A stretch of 64,000 nt of DNA from Bradyrhizobium archetypum (GTDB lineage: Bacteria > Pseudomonadota > Alphaproteobacteria > Rhizobiales > Xanthobacteraceae), in NCBI RefSeq assembly GCF_013114835.1, contig NZ_JAAVLW010000005.1, positions 496,001 to 560,000 of the forward strand. The letters run 5' to 3'. The translations under genes and the position numbers were made by a program. The notes beneath the pieces are model-generated. The model saw only the letters and a program-made list of their open reading frames with translations. It had not been told where the DNA came from and ran no database searches. Of the stretch, positions 52,276 to 61,035 are shown one piece after another (position 1 is the stretch's first letter; every line of letters begins with the position of its first letter).

Positions 52276-52751
52276 GCACGCCTGCAGCAGACAATTCAGT
52301 AAAGCGGTCCATCGTGGTCGAGGCACCGATCGAGCGCGCATTCAAGGTCTTCACCGAAGAGTTCGGTAATTTCAAACCCGCCGAGCACAACTTGCTCCGG
52401 GTTGAAATTGCGGAAACGGTGTTCGAGCCTCGAGTCGGCGGCTATCTCTATGACCGCGGCGTCGATGGCAGCGAGTGCCGCTGGGCGCGCGTGCTGGCTT
52501 ACGAACCACCCAACCGCGTGCTCCTCAGCTGGAATATCAGCCCCCAGTGGCAGATCGAGACAAATCCGGACAAGACCAGTGAGTGGGAGGTGCGGTTCAC
52601 CGCCGAAACGGCACGCCGGACCCGCGTTGAAATCGAGCACCGCAAGCTGGAGCGCCATGGCGAAGGCTGGGAAGGCGTGCGCGACGGAGTTGCCGGTGAC
52701 CAAGGTTGGCCTCTGTACCTGCGGCGCTTCGCCGAGCTATTGAGCCGCTAG
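52272..52751 (+). CDS. AHSA1/SRPBCC family protein (module C)
   Basis: A 159-residue START-like protein coupled to the ArsR gene. KRSIVVEAPIERAFKVFTEEFG opens the fold, FEPRVGGYLYDRGVDGSECRW and LSWNISPQWQIETNPDKTSEWEVRF follow, ending in a long helix. Close in pattern to the DNA-stress AHSA1 proteins called by Pfam as activator of Hsp90-like. Confidence 0.9.
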   Translation: MSTPAADNSVKRSIVVEAPIERAFKVFTEEFGNFKPAEHNLLRVEIAETVFEPRVGGYLYDRGVDGSECRWARVLAYEPPNRVLLSWNISPQWQIETNPDKTSEWEVRFTAETARRTRVEIEHRKLERHGEGWEGVRDGVAGDQGWPLYLRRFAELLSR

Positions 52752-52888
52752 GCCTGTACTGCAGGATCGTCGGCACCGACGCCAAGCGCGCGGGTGAGCT
52801 AAAGCGCAGCCCGCCGTTTCATCAACTCGGACCATTGCGACAATGCCGTAGCTTACGCCTTCGGCTGACTCTACTGCGTCATAAGCCG

Positions 52889-52963
52889 CTCATGGTGAGG
52901 AGCGCCATCGATCCGCACGTAGCGCGGCCCGATGGCAGGCTTCGCGCGTCTCCGGACGATGCG
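52889..52963. repeat. Dispersed palindromic repeat, family E
   Basis: CATGGTGAGGAGCGCC near one end and GGCTTCGCGCGTCTCCGGACGATG at the other, as two separate motifs of a repeat I recall from Bradyrhizobium intergenic DNA. A TACGCCTTCGGCT motif at about 52854-52866 also occurs in the terminator at 13161. No gene in the gap. Confidence 0.5.
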
Positions 52964-54223
52964 TCATCCGCCCGCCATCAAATCCTTCGCCAGCGCCATG
53001 TACGCCGGCAGCGTCACCGGGTCGTTGGCAGCGTTGCCGGCGGCCGGGTGCGAGGCATAGCGTGCGATCACCATCTCGGCCATCGGATCGATGTAGATGC
53101 CCTGCCCGTGAACGCCGCGCGCCATGAAGGCGCCGTGCGCATTGTGCGTCACCCACCACTGGTTCCGGTACGAGGCGCCCGGCAAGGTGGTGTAGCCGGC
53201 CGGCTTGAATTTTTCGCGATCGCCGCCGCGCGCGATGTCCTCGATTACGTGAGACGGCACGATCTGGCGGCCGTTGAAGCGGCCGTGATTGCGGATTGTT
53301 TCTCCGAAGCGGGCCACATCGCGCAGCGTCGTCGAAAGCCCGCCACCGCCGCTTTCGGTGCCGATGCGGTCGACGTGATAATGCGCGTCCTCCTCCGCCC
53401 CCATCGGAATCCAGATGCGCTCGGAGAGCAGATCAGACAGCGTCATGCCGCTCGCCCGCCGGCAAATAAAGGCCAAAACGTCCGAATTGACGGTCTTGTA
53501 GGCAAATGCCTTGCCGTGCTCGCCCTGCTTTTTCTGCGCGCACAGGAAATCGAAAATGTTGGTCGCGCCCTCATAGCCCGGCTCGATCGGCGCCATGCCG
53601 TTCGCCCGCCTGAGGCCGAACACGCCGGAATTCTTGTCGGTATAGATTTCCGTGTATTCGAGGCCGGTGGTCATATCCATGGTCTCATGCACGCGTGCAT
53701 CGCCGAACGCGCTGGCCTTCAGCTCCGGCACGTAGTCCGTGACCGGCGCCTGCGGATCGATCTTGCCCTCCGCAATCAGAATGCCGGCGAGCGTGCCGGT
53801 GAATGATTTTGTCACGGACATCGCGATATGCGGCTTGTGCGGCTTCAGCGCGCCGAAATAGCGCTCGTAGATCAGCTTGCCCCGGTGCAGCACGGCAATG
53901 CCGTCGACATAGGTCTCCTCGAGCATGCGTGCAAACGTCATGGGACGACCGTCCATCGTGACCGAAGCGGACGCGCCGATATCGTGCTCCGCGCGCGGCA
54001 ACGCCGACGCCGGCCCTGCCCCACGCCAGACATTCACGGTCGGCACCAGCTGGCGGATATTGCTCCAGGCCCAGCGCAGTTCGGGGAAGCTGCGGAAGGA
54101 GCCGCTGTGGAAGGTGATGGTTTTGTCCGGCGGTGGGGGAAAGCCCTGCATCCAGCCGAGGGTTTGGGGATCGGTTTCGGCGGCGGTCAGGGCGGTCTGG
54201 CTGGGTGCGGTCGCTACGGACAT
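52964..54223 (-). CDS. Serine hydrolase, beta-lactamase (class C)-like family
   Basis: A 419-residue penicillin-binding-protein-like esterase. The active-site SxxK is SVTK (S136, K139), the second motif is YKTVNSD, and a HGQGIY segment lies near the end in place of KTG. Such proteins are esterases or D-alanyl-D-aminopeptidase-like enzymes; no signal peptide follows from ATG 54223, so it is cytoplasmic unless the longer frame to 54334 is used. It borders the A/T-rich islet. Confidence 0.87.
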   Translation of the reverse strand: MSVATAPSQTALTAAETDPQTLGWMQGFPPPPDKTITFHSGSFRSFPELRWAWSNIRQLVPTVNVWRGAGPASALPRAEHDIGASASVTMDGRPMTFARMLEETYVDGIAVLHRGKLIYERYFGALKPHKPHIAMSVTKSFTGTLAGILIAEGKIDPQAPVTDYVPELKASAFGDARVHETMDMTTGLEYTEIYTDKNSGVFGLRRANGMAPIEPGYEGATNIFDFLCAQKKQGEHGKAFAYKTVNSDVLAFICRRASGMTLSDLLSERIWIPMGAEEDAHYHVDRIGTESGGGGLSTTLRDVARFGETIRNHGRFNGRQIVPSHVIEDIARGGDREKFKPAGYTTLPGASYRNQWWVTHNAHGAFMARGVHGQGIYIDPMAEMVIARYASHPAAGNAANDPVTLPAYMALAKDLMAGG

Positions 54224-54458
54224 GAAGGCTGGCTCCGGAGGGGTGATGCGGAGTCGTAACATGGTGGTTCGCAATGCGCAGCCAGCCTTTGAGCGGGGGG
54301 TGGCCGCCAGAGCGAGCAGATTGGTAACCCGCATGTCCGCAGCGATATGCGGGAGAGCAGTGCCGGGGTATCGCTGGGCTCACCCCGGCTACGCTTGCTA
54401 GTTGTCGATTGCTATACTTATACTCGCACATACCTTTCGAGCCGTCTTTACCAATCCA

Positions 54459-55658
54459 ATGTCGGACATTTCGCAGGCGAATCTTCCTGACAACCCTAGC
54501 GGTTTTATTATTTTCATGCCTTGGGTTACGCTTCCTCGGCGGGTCCGAGTTGGACGCTTTCGTTTCTGTCCATTGCGCCTAAGCGAAATCGCGACAATCG
54601 TCGATCAAAGTATCGCGGCGGTCGTCGAGAAAGCCGTGAAATGCTACGTTCGAAGGAACGGGCAGCCGATCGAAAGCTGCACAATCGTACTTCGGGTTCG
54701 CGGCCCTCAGCTTTGGAATATCCCTCGCAGACAGTGGAATTCAGCGGTCGACGCAGCCAAGAAACTCGCGCTGGCTTGCCTAGCTGAACAACGATTCTTT
54801 GAGGGACATTTCAGCCCACATCTCAACGCGACCATGTTTCGAATAATTGGCCAAGGCGTGAGTGCCGGGTCGGATCAAATTGCTCCTTACTTTCCACGGC
54901 GCGGCGGCGGCCTACAAATCGGGGGGCTACGCTTCAAAGATGTCGTATTTCAACGGCCACCGCAGATAGAAGGCACGTCATGCGAGGTAATCAATGAACG
55001 TCTTTTGAAGGCGCTGGACAAAGCTGAACGTCTAAAATGCTCCGCTGCACGTGCGGTCAACTCGTCGCTAGAAACCTTTTTACTTGCCAATGCAGAAGCA
55101 CCTGACCTCGATTCGGATAGTTGCGTGACGCTCTCAGCTATTGCGTTTGAGCGACTTGTTGAGCCAGTAAATAACACCGCACAAGGATTGGCTTCAGCAT
55201 TCGCAGACCATTGGGCACCTTTCGTCAGCCTGACCGTTGGAAATGCAAAACGGATCAAGCCAGACGCGGAGTACGCGCCCGAACAGAATTCTTGGCCGAT
55301 ACATCGCAAATGGATGAAAGAGCTATACGAGGCTCGCAGCGCTACGGTTCATCGAGGTCCACGATCAGTGTTCAGCAAAAATTGGTCAGCTTGGCAGCAT
55401 CTTGTCCTTGCTGCTTTCGCGTATCCTCTAATGATTAAACTCAGACTGGCAGAAGCAGGATTGTACTCACCGAACGATAGGGAGCTTGCTTCCTTCGAAG
55501 TATTTGACCTACTGCTGGATAGCAGCTGGGGTAAAGGATGGCGAAAGCCACCAGAGTGGTCGAACATCCTATCAATGGCTGAAGGGACACGTGCGTTTCA
55601 CGCGGCAATAACTAGAGCAATGAAAAAACAGGAAGGCAAGCCTTCGGGGGAAGGCTGA
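54459..55658 (+). CDS. Putative HEPN-type (RxxxxH) protein of an islet
   Basis: A 399-residue protein. I do not recognise the N-terminal half, which has a strand-rich region and PxxL, LWNIPRRQWN segments. The C-terminal half (about 215-375) is helical with LSAIAFERLVEP and KWMKELYEARSATVHRG: R293-x4-H298 has the form of the HEPN nuclease motif of ApeA-like proteins. Bases here are visibly A/T-richer than the neighbourhood, a sign of transfer. It converges with the AlbA-type gene 108 bases away. I infer a possible RNase/abortive-infection role. Start ATG 54459 (MSDISQANL) fits better than 54402. Confidence 0.72.
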   Translation: MSDISQANLPDNPSGFIIFMPWVTLPRRVRVGRFRFCPLRLSEIATIVDQSIAAVVEKAVKCYVRRNGQPIESCTIVLRVRGPQLWNIPRRQWNSAVDAAKKLALACLAEQRFFEGHFSPHLNATMFRIIGQGVSAGSDQIAPYFPRRGGGLQIGGLRFKDVVFQRPPQIEGTSCEVINERLLKALDKAERLKCSAARAVNSSLETFLLANAEAPDLDSDSCVTLSAIAFERLVEPVNNTAQGLASAFADHWAPFVSLTVGNAKRIKPDAEYAPEQNSWPIHRKWMKELYEARSATVHRGPRSVFSKNWSAWQHLVLAAFAYPLMIKLRLAEAGLYSPNDRELASFEVFDLLLDSSWGKGWRKPPEWSNILSMAEGTRAFHAAITRAMKKQEGKPSGEG

Positions 55659-55766
55659 GCACCGGCTTTCAGAGCCGATCGCCCACTCCCACTACTCATG
55701 CCGTCGGTTGAAGTTCATCGCGTGGATTCACTCTGTTGGATCACGCCTCCTACGGAAGGGCCATAA

Positions 55767-57023
55767 TCACGAAGGATTCATAAGCTGAAATCGAATTGGG
55801 GATCTCTGAAAGTCTTTGCCGACCAAGTTCCAAAGGTCTTCGTCGAATTGCATCAGGTGTGTCGGAAATTCTTCCTTGTCGCCGATGCTCATGATTGGAA
55901 ACTCTGCGAATCCAATCGGGATTTTCTCGTCGCTATAACTGCCGAAGTTTCGAGCCCCATAGAGGCCGAGTTGCGCCTCTTGACCAATCACCGCGACTTG
56001 GGGAGCCATCGCAAACTCAACGCCCGACGCGCCAGCTTCGATCCGGATCCTGTTGATCCAAAGTAGCATCTTGCTCAATGCTCCCGTAAGCCAACCAGCG
56101 AAGAAACCAGATAGTTTTGTGAATAGCGCCAGTTCGCAGACCGCCTGTGTAGTCAGGGAGTACTCACAGAGCGCATCGGAAGAATGAGTACCTCGAGATG
56201 TTGAAATTCGGCGCAGGCCAGGCGTCCAAGCCCCTTCGTAGGCTCCGAACGGCCAGAGCAATTGATATTGTGTGTCATTCTCTCCAATTCCGACAAATTC
56301 TCCGCTCATGTCTACCAAGCTTGGGCGCCCTGCAACGCGTCCGAGATCGATTGGTGAGGTAGGCAAGGCAATCAATTGGAATCCCGCACCTCGTCCGCCG
56401 TTCACCCGCAACCAGTCATGAAGTCGGGCACCAAAAGCCGCTCGCATGTTCCCTATTGTATCTTCGATCCTGCGAGTCTCAGAGAGGTTTTGAATTGTCA
56501 GCTCTTGAATCTCGCGCATGCTTATCCTCACGGACTCGTCCATTCTCCTGATGAAAGCGTCTCGGCTGGCGTCCACTCTATGCGGTCTTCGGCGGGAGGT
56601 CGGCACGCGGAAAATGATGACACCGTTTCCTTCATTATCAAATCCGATACTCTTTGACTCGAGTATGGGCAGCGGCGGATCAATGATGTCCTGTAGCGCT
56701 TGGCGTAGTGACCGTTCCAACTCATGGATGCGGGGGATCGGGTTGGGGGATTCAGCTCGGCTCGGCTTTTCTTTGGTTTCGTTGATGCCGAGAACAAGAG
56801 CGCCTCCAAACGTGTTGGCGAAAGCGACGATCTCTCTAGCAAGCGAGTTTCGAGCGTAATCCGAAAATCGACCTCCTCGATGCCAAGGATCTTTACCTTT
56901 GCCGTCGTTCGATGGCAGGTCCGATTTAAGCTCAAGCGTGGCGCCTTCGGCGACTTGATCGGCACACATTGCCAATATATCCGCTGCCGTGAGGCTGTGA
57001 ATATCGTTTGAAAGCAAGTCCAT
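55767..57023 (-). CDS. Putative AlbA/Schlafen-type domain protein of an islet
   Basis: A 418-residue protein. The N-terminal domain (about 20-155) has the AlbA_2/Schlafen pattern: EGATLELKSDL (E31, K33), SLAREIVAFANTFGGALVLGIN (about 60-81) and VIIFRVPTSRRRPHR. This domain binds nucleic acids or nucleotides, and in some relatives cleaves RNA. The C-terminal 260 residues are unfamiliar, with no membrane segment. DNA is A/T-richer than the surroundings. It is convergent with the HEPN-type gene and ends beside guaA. ATG 57023 is preferred; the frame to 57050 is nearly equal. Confidence 0.75.
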   Translation of the reverse strand: MDLLSNDIHSLTAADILAMCADQVAEGATLELKSDLPSNDGKGKDPWHRGGRFSDYARNSLAREIVAFANTFGGALVLGINETKEKPSRAESPNPIPRIHELERSLRQALQDIIDPPLPILESKSIGFDNEGNGVIIFRVPTSRRRPHRVDASRDAFIRRMDESVRISMREIQELTIQNLSETRRIEDTIGNMRAAFGARLHDWLRVNGGRGAGFQLIALPTSPIDLGRVAGRPSLVDMSGEFVGIGENDTQYQLLWPFGAYEGAWTPGLRRISTSRGTHSSDALCEYSLTTQAVCELALFTKLSGFFAGWLTGALSKMLLWINRIRIEAGASGVEFAMAPQVAVIGQEAQLGLYGARNFGSYSDEKIPIGFAEFPIMSIGDKEEFPTHLMQFDEDLWNLVGKDFQRSPIRFQLMNPS

Positions 57024-57281
57024 TTGCCGATCCTTAGTCAGTCTCCGCACCGATTCGGTACGAGTCCGCTATGGTGGCACGTAAGGCGAGCACAGCCAGT
57101 TGGTTGCAGCCTTATCCCGGCAATTCACAGGGTGACAACGACTGCCCGAAGGCCAAAAAGCCGTTTCGAGAGGGATTTGGCTGTCTGCTGCACTCAACGA
57201 TTCTGATCCGGTGGAGCAGCCCTCGGCGAGGATGAAGACGATCCCTAGCTCATGAAGAAACGTGACCGATGGCGCTAATTG
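57024..57281. other. Intergenic DNA between the islet and guaA
   Basis: About 260 bases with no supported gene; the bases shift back towards the high-GC style near guaA. No integrase, tRNA or clear terminator is seen. Confidence 0.5.
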
Positions 57282-58880
57282 CTACTCCCACTCAATGGTC
57301 CCCGGCGGCTTGCTCGTCACGTCATACACCACCCTGTTCACCCCCTTCACCTCGTTGATGATACGCGTCGCCGTCGCGCCGAGGAAGGTCATGTCGAAGG
57401 GGTAGAAGTCGGCGGTCATGCCGTCGGTGGAGGTCACGGCGCGGAGGCCCACGACGTATTCGTACGTTCGCCCGTCGCCCATCACGCCGACGGTCTTCAC
57501 CGGCAGCAGCACGGCGAAGGCCTGCCAGATCTTGTCGTAGAGGCCGGCCTTGCGGATCTGGTCGATATAGACGGCGTCGGCGTTGCGGAGGATGTCGAGC
57601 TTTTCCTTCGTGATGTCGCCGGGGCAGCGGATGGCAAGGCCGGGGCCCGGGAACGGATGGCGGCCGACGAAGATTTCGGGCAAGCCGAGCTCGCGCCCGA
57701 GCACGCGGACCTCGTCCTTGAACAGTTCGCGCAACGGCTCGACCAGCTTCATGTTCATGCGATCGGGAAGCCCGCCGACATTGTGGTGCGACTTGATAGT
57801 GACCGAGGGGCCGCCGGTGAAGGAGACGCTCTCGATCACATCAGGATAGAGCGTACCCTGCGCCAGGAACTCCGCGCCGCCGATCTTCTTGGCCTCCTGC
57901 TCGAACACGTCGATGAAGAGGCGGCCGATGGTCTTGCGCTTCACCTCGGGATCGCTGACGCCTTTGAGCTCGCCAAGGAATTGCTTTGAGGCATCAACAT
58001 GCACCAGCGGGATGTTGTAGTGATGCCGGAAGAGGTCGACGACCGTCTCGGCTTCCTTCAGCCGCAACAGGCCGTGGTCGACGAACACGCAGGTGAGCTG
58101 GTCGCCGATCGCTTCATGGATCAGCACCGCGGCCACCGCGGAATCGACGCCTCCGGAAAGGCCGCAGATCACCTTTCCCTTGCCGACCTGGACGCGGATC
58201 TTTTCGATCGCCTCCTCGCGGAAGGCGCGCATGGTCCAGTCGCCGGTGAAGCCGGCGACCTTGCGGACGAAATTGCGGAGCAGTTTGGCGCCGTCGGGCG
58301 TGTGCACCACTTCAGGGTGAAACATCAGCCCGTAATATCTACGCTTCTCGTCCTGGATCACCGCGAATGGCGCATTCGGCGAGACGCCGGCCACCGTGAA
58401 GCCCGGCGGCATTTTTGTGATGCGGTCGCCATGGCTCATCCACACCGGATGGCGTTCGCCCATCGACCAGGTGTCGTCGAACAATTTGCTTGCCGTCTTC
58501 ACCTCGAGGTCGGCGCGGCCGAACTCGCGGTGATGGCCGCCTTCGACCTCGCCGCCGAGCTGGGCGGCCATGGTCATCTGGCCGTAGCAGATGCCGAGCA
58601 CGGGCACGCCGGAATCGAAGATCAATTGCGGGGCGCGGGGCGAACCCTTTTCATGCACCGACTCCGGACCGCCGGAGAGGATCACCGCTTTCGGCTTCAT
58701 CTCCTTGAAGGCCGCTTCGGCCTTCTGGAACGGCACGATCTCGGAATAGACGCCCTCCTCGCGCACGCGGCGGGCGATCAGTTGCGTCACCTGACTGCCG
58801 AAGTCGACAATCAGAATCTTGTCATGCGCCGAGGCCACCGAAGGCGACGACGACTCGCGGGCTTTTTGTGCGGCTGTCAT
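57282..58880 (-). CDS. guaA: GMP synthase (glutamine-hydrolysing)
   Basis: A 532-residue GuaA, which aminates XMP to GMP. The glutaminase domain has GICYGQMT with the nucleophilic cysteine, the ATP-pyrophosphatase domain has the P-loop GLSGGVDSAVAAV, and the dimerisation domain ends with KPPGTIEWE. I use ATG 58880 (MTAAQKARE); the longer frame to 58964 is not needed. The 3' end of guaA is a frequent integration site for islands, and the A/T-rich islet lies right beside it. Confidence 0.97.
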   Translation of the reverse strand: MTAAQKARESSSPSVASAHDKILIVDFGSQVTQLIARRVREEGVYSEIVPFQKAEAAFKEMKPKAVILSGGPESVHEKGSPRAPQLIFDSGVPVLGICYGQMTMAAQLGGEVEGGHHREFGRADLEVKTASKLFDDTWSMGERHPVWMSHGDRITKMPPGFTVAGVSPNAPFAVIQDEKRRYYGLMFHPEVVHTPDGAKLLRNFVRKVAGFTGDWTMRAFREEAIEKIRVQVGKGKVICGLSGGVDSAVAAVLIHEAIGDQLTCVFVDHGLLRLKEAETVVDLFRHHYNIPLVHVDASKQFLGELKGVSDPEVKRKTIGRLFIDVFEQEAKKIGGAEFLAQGTLYPDVIESVSFTGGPSVTIKSHHNVGGLPDRMNMKLVEPLRELFKDEVRVLGRELGLPEIFVGRHPFPGPGLAIRCPGDITKEKLDILRNADAVYIDQIRKAGLYDKIWQAFAVLLPVKTVGVMGDGRTYEYVVGLRAVTSTDGMTADFYPFDMTFLGATATRIINEVKGVNRVVYDVTSKPPGTIEWE

Positions 58881-59026
58881 GGCAAGCAGATACGCGACGG
58901 GGGGCGGTCTCGCAACCGCGAGAACGCGGTGGCCCACATTCTTCTGAGGGGATGGACAAGGCACATATAGGTCAATATTATTGACGTAATTTGTGCCGAT
59001 TGCTGGAAGCGTGTATCGACGGCACT

Positions 59027-59119
59027 GTCATTCCGGGGCGCGCAAAGCGCGAACTATGGGGCGCGCTTGCGCCCCTGAGAACCTCGAGATTCCGGGTTCG
59101 CTTCGCGCCCCGGAATGAC
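59027..59119. repeat. Dispersed palindromic repeat, family A copy 2
   Basis: GTCATTCCGGGGCGCGCAAAGCG at one end and GCGCCCCGGAATGAC at the other (given as two motifs), with the family-A core CTGAGAACCTCGAG, inverted relative to 13038-13136. It lies between rsmB-like and guaA. Confidence 0.78.
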
Positions 59120-59128
59120 GACCCGTCC

Positions 59129-60427
59129 TCACGCCTTCCTCAGCACTGACACAAAAAACCCGTCCGTGCCCGTCCTTCGCGGCGTCATCAGCCAGCCTTC
59201 CTCCGATCGCAGCGCGGCCTTCTCAAAATCTTCCGCTTTGTCCCAGAGCACGCTCGCCGTCTCGTTCAATGGCTGAATCGAAAACTCCGGATGACGCGCC
59301 ACGAACGCGCGCACCTGCTCGCCGTTTTCGCTTGGCAGCACCGAGCAGGTTACGTAGGCGATGCGGCCGCCGGGCTTGATCATCCCTGCCGCGCGATCAA
59401 GCACTTCGGCCTGGTCCTTCAGGCGGACGTCGAGCGCGCCGGGGCGCATGCGCCATTTGGCGTCGGGATTGCGTCGCCAGGTGCCGGTGCCGGTGCAGGG
59501 CGCGTCGATCAGCACAAGATCGGCCGAGGCGCGGATGTCGGCCAATGGATCATCGTCTCCCTTCGGCGCGCGGATTTCAGCATTGTGGACACCGGCGCGC
59601 GACAGCCGCTCATAGATCGGCGCGAGCTGGCGCTTGTCGCGGTCGGTCGCAATCAGCCGCCCCTTGCCGCCCATCATGGCCGCGAGCGCCAGCGTCTTGC
59701 CACCGGCGCCGGCGCAGAGGTCGATCACCTGCTCGGCGGGCCTGGCCGCCGTGAACAGCGCCGCCAGTTGCGAGCCCTCGTCCTGCACCTCGATCGCGCC
59801 CTTGATGAAATCCTGTTCCGCGTGGATGCCGGGATTGCGCGCATCGGCGCCGAGCTCGATGCGTAAGCCCACCGGCGACCATGGCGTCGGTTGCGCGCCG
59901 AGATGCTTCAGCGACGCCTGAATCTTTTCGCGCTTGGCCTTCAGCGTGTTGACGCGTAGATCGAGCGGCGCGCGGCTCGCCATCGCGGTCGCCTCCGCAA
60001 CGCGGTCGTCGCCGAACACGGCGGCGAGATGCGGATCAAGCCATTCCGGATAGTCGCCGGCGATGTGGGGCGGCGCACCGTCGAGCGAGCGCGAGGTAAG
60101 CGCTGATCGTTCGGCCTTGGTCAATGGCTCCGGCGCAAAGCGGCTGCCGTCACACAGTGCGGCGATGGCGTCCGTCTCCATGCCGCGCTCCAGCCTGAGC
60201 ATGCCGAGCACGCGCGCCCGCGGCGTGTCTGCGTCCATCAGCCAGGCGCTCGACGATCGCCGCCGCAACACGTCCCAGATCAGGCCGGAGATCGCCGCAC
60301 GATCGCCCGAGCCGGCATAGCGGTGCGCGGTGCCCCACTCCTTGAGCGCCTTCGCCGCGGGCACGCGCTGTGCGTCGATGTTGTCGATCAGTTCGATGGC
60401 AGCGGACAGGCGGGCAGCGGGAGTCAT
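59129..60427 (-). CDS. RsmB/NOP-type 16S rRNA m5C methyltransferase
   Basis: A 432-residue SAM-dependent rRNA methyltransferase. The N-terminal NusB-like domain lies at about 1-140, then the Rossmann domain with DLCAGAGGKTLALA (SAM loop), DAPCTGTGTWRRNPD with the first catalytic cysteine and TCSVLPSENGEQ with the second. Family members modify 16S C967. It follows the MAPEG gene by ten bases; ATG 60427 is preceded by a TTG codon. Confidence 0.93.
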   Translation of the reverse strand: MTPAARLSAAIELIDNIDAQRVPAAKALKEWGTAHRYAGSGDRAAISGLIWDVLRRRSSSAWLMDADTPRARVLGMLRLERGMETDAIAALCDGSRFAPEPLTKAERSALTSRSLDGAPPHIAGDYPEWLDPHLAAVFGDDRVAEATAMASRAPLDLRVNTLKAKREKIQASLKHLGAQPTPWSPVGLRIELGADARNPGIHAEQDFIKGAIEVQDEGSQLAALFTAARPAEQVIDLCAGAGGKTLALAAMMGGKGRLIATDRDKRQLAPIYERLSRAGVHNAEIRAPKGDDDPLADIRASADLVLIDAPCTGTGTWRRNPDAKWRMRPGALDVRLKDQAEVLDRAAGMIKPGGRIAYVTCSVLPSENGEQVRAFVARHPEFSIQPLNETASVLWDKAEDFEKAALRSEEGWLMTPRRTGTDGFFVSVLRKA

Positions 60428-60437
60428 CAAATACTTT

Positions 60438-60860
60438 CTAGATCAGAAGCAGAAGCTTCAGCGCGAAGTAGATCCACATCGCGAGCAGCACCAGCGCGCC
60501 GGCAAACCAGGCCAGACTTCGCTGCTGGATGTTGTTGGTGGTGACGAAAATGCCGGCATGGGCAAAGCGCGTCACCACGAACACCCAGGACATCAGCACG
60601 ATGAAGAGATCGGCGCGGCGCAGCGGCAGCGCCAGCGCGATCAGGAAGTAGAACAGGACGGGTACTTCGAACTGGTTTGAGAAGCAATTGCCGATGTTGG
60701 CGACGCGCGCTGGATATTTCGGCTGTCCCGCCGCGATGTCCCTCAGGCTGGTTTCCCCGGCCTTAATCGCCTTGGTGCGGGCCGTCACCATCCAGAGCAT
60801 GAGGGCGAAGGTGAGCCCGACCAGAACGAAGACCGGCAGCAAAACCATTTGAACCGACAT
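60438..60860 (-). CDS. MAPEG family membrane protein
   Basis: A 140-residue four-helix membrane protein. RVANIGNCFSNQFEVPVLFYFL is the MAPEG signature (given in parts: NIGNCFSNQFEVPVLF), with FAHAGI in helix 3. MAPEG proteins have glutathione transferase/peroxidase-like or prostaglandin-synthase-like activity; the bacterial role is unclear. I start at ATG 60860 (MSVQMVLLP). It is operonic with the rRNA methyltransferase. Confidence 0.88.
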   Translation of the reverse strand: MSVQMVLLPVFVLVGLTFALMLWMVTARTKAIKAGETSLRDIAAGQPKYPARVANIGNCFSNQFEVPVLFYFLIALALPLRRADLFIVLMSWVFVVTRFAHAGIFVTTNNIQQRSLAWFAGALVLLAMWIYFALKLLLLI

Positions 60861-61035
60861 GAGAATCTCCCCGAAGCCTCGACCCGATCTCAAGCAATAA
60901 CGGGACGTCCCTCACCTGACAAATCCACCTTGCGCGGCTTGCTTGAACCACAAGTGGAACGCCAGCGACCAACTAGCGAAAATTCCTTTTGTTCTGGTTC
61001 TTAAAAACCAGCTTTCAAGCCCCCGCGAGCCGGCG

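Noticed and set aside
54402..54420. Seven-base ATTGCTA match with the guaA 3' end as a left att site
   Set aside because: Seven bases is expected by chance at this scale; the nine-base ACTCCCACT match is only slightly better and is reported as weak.
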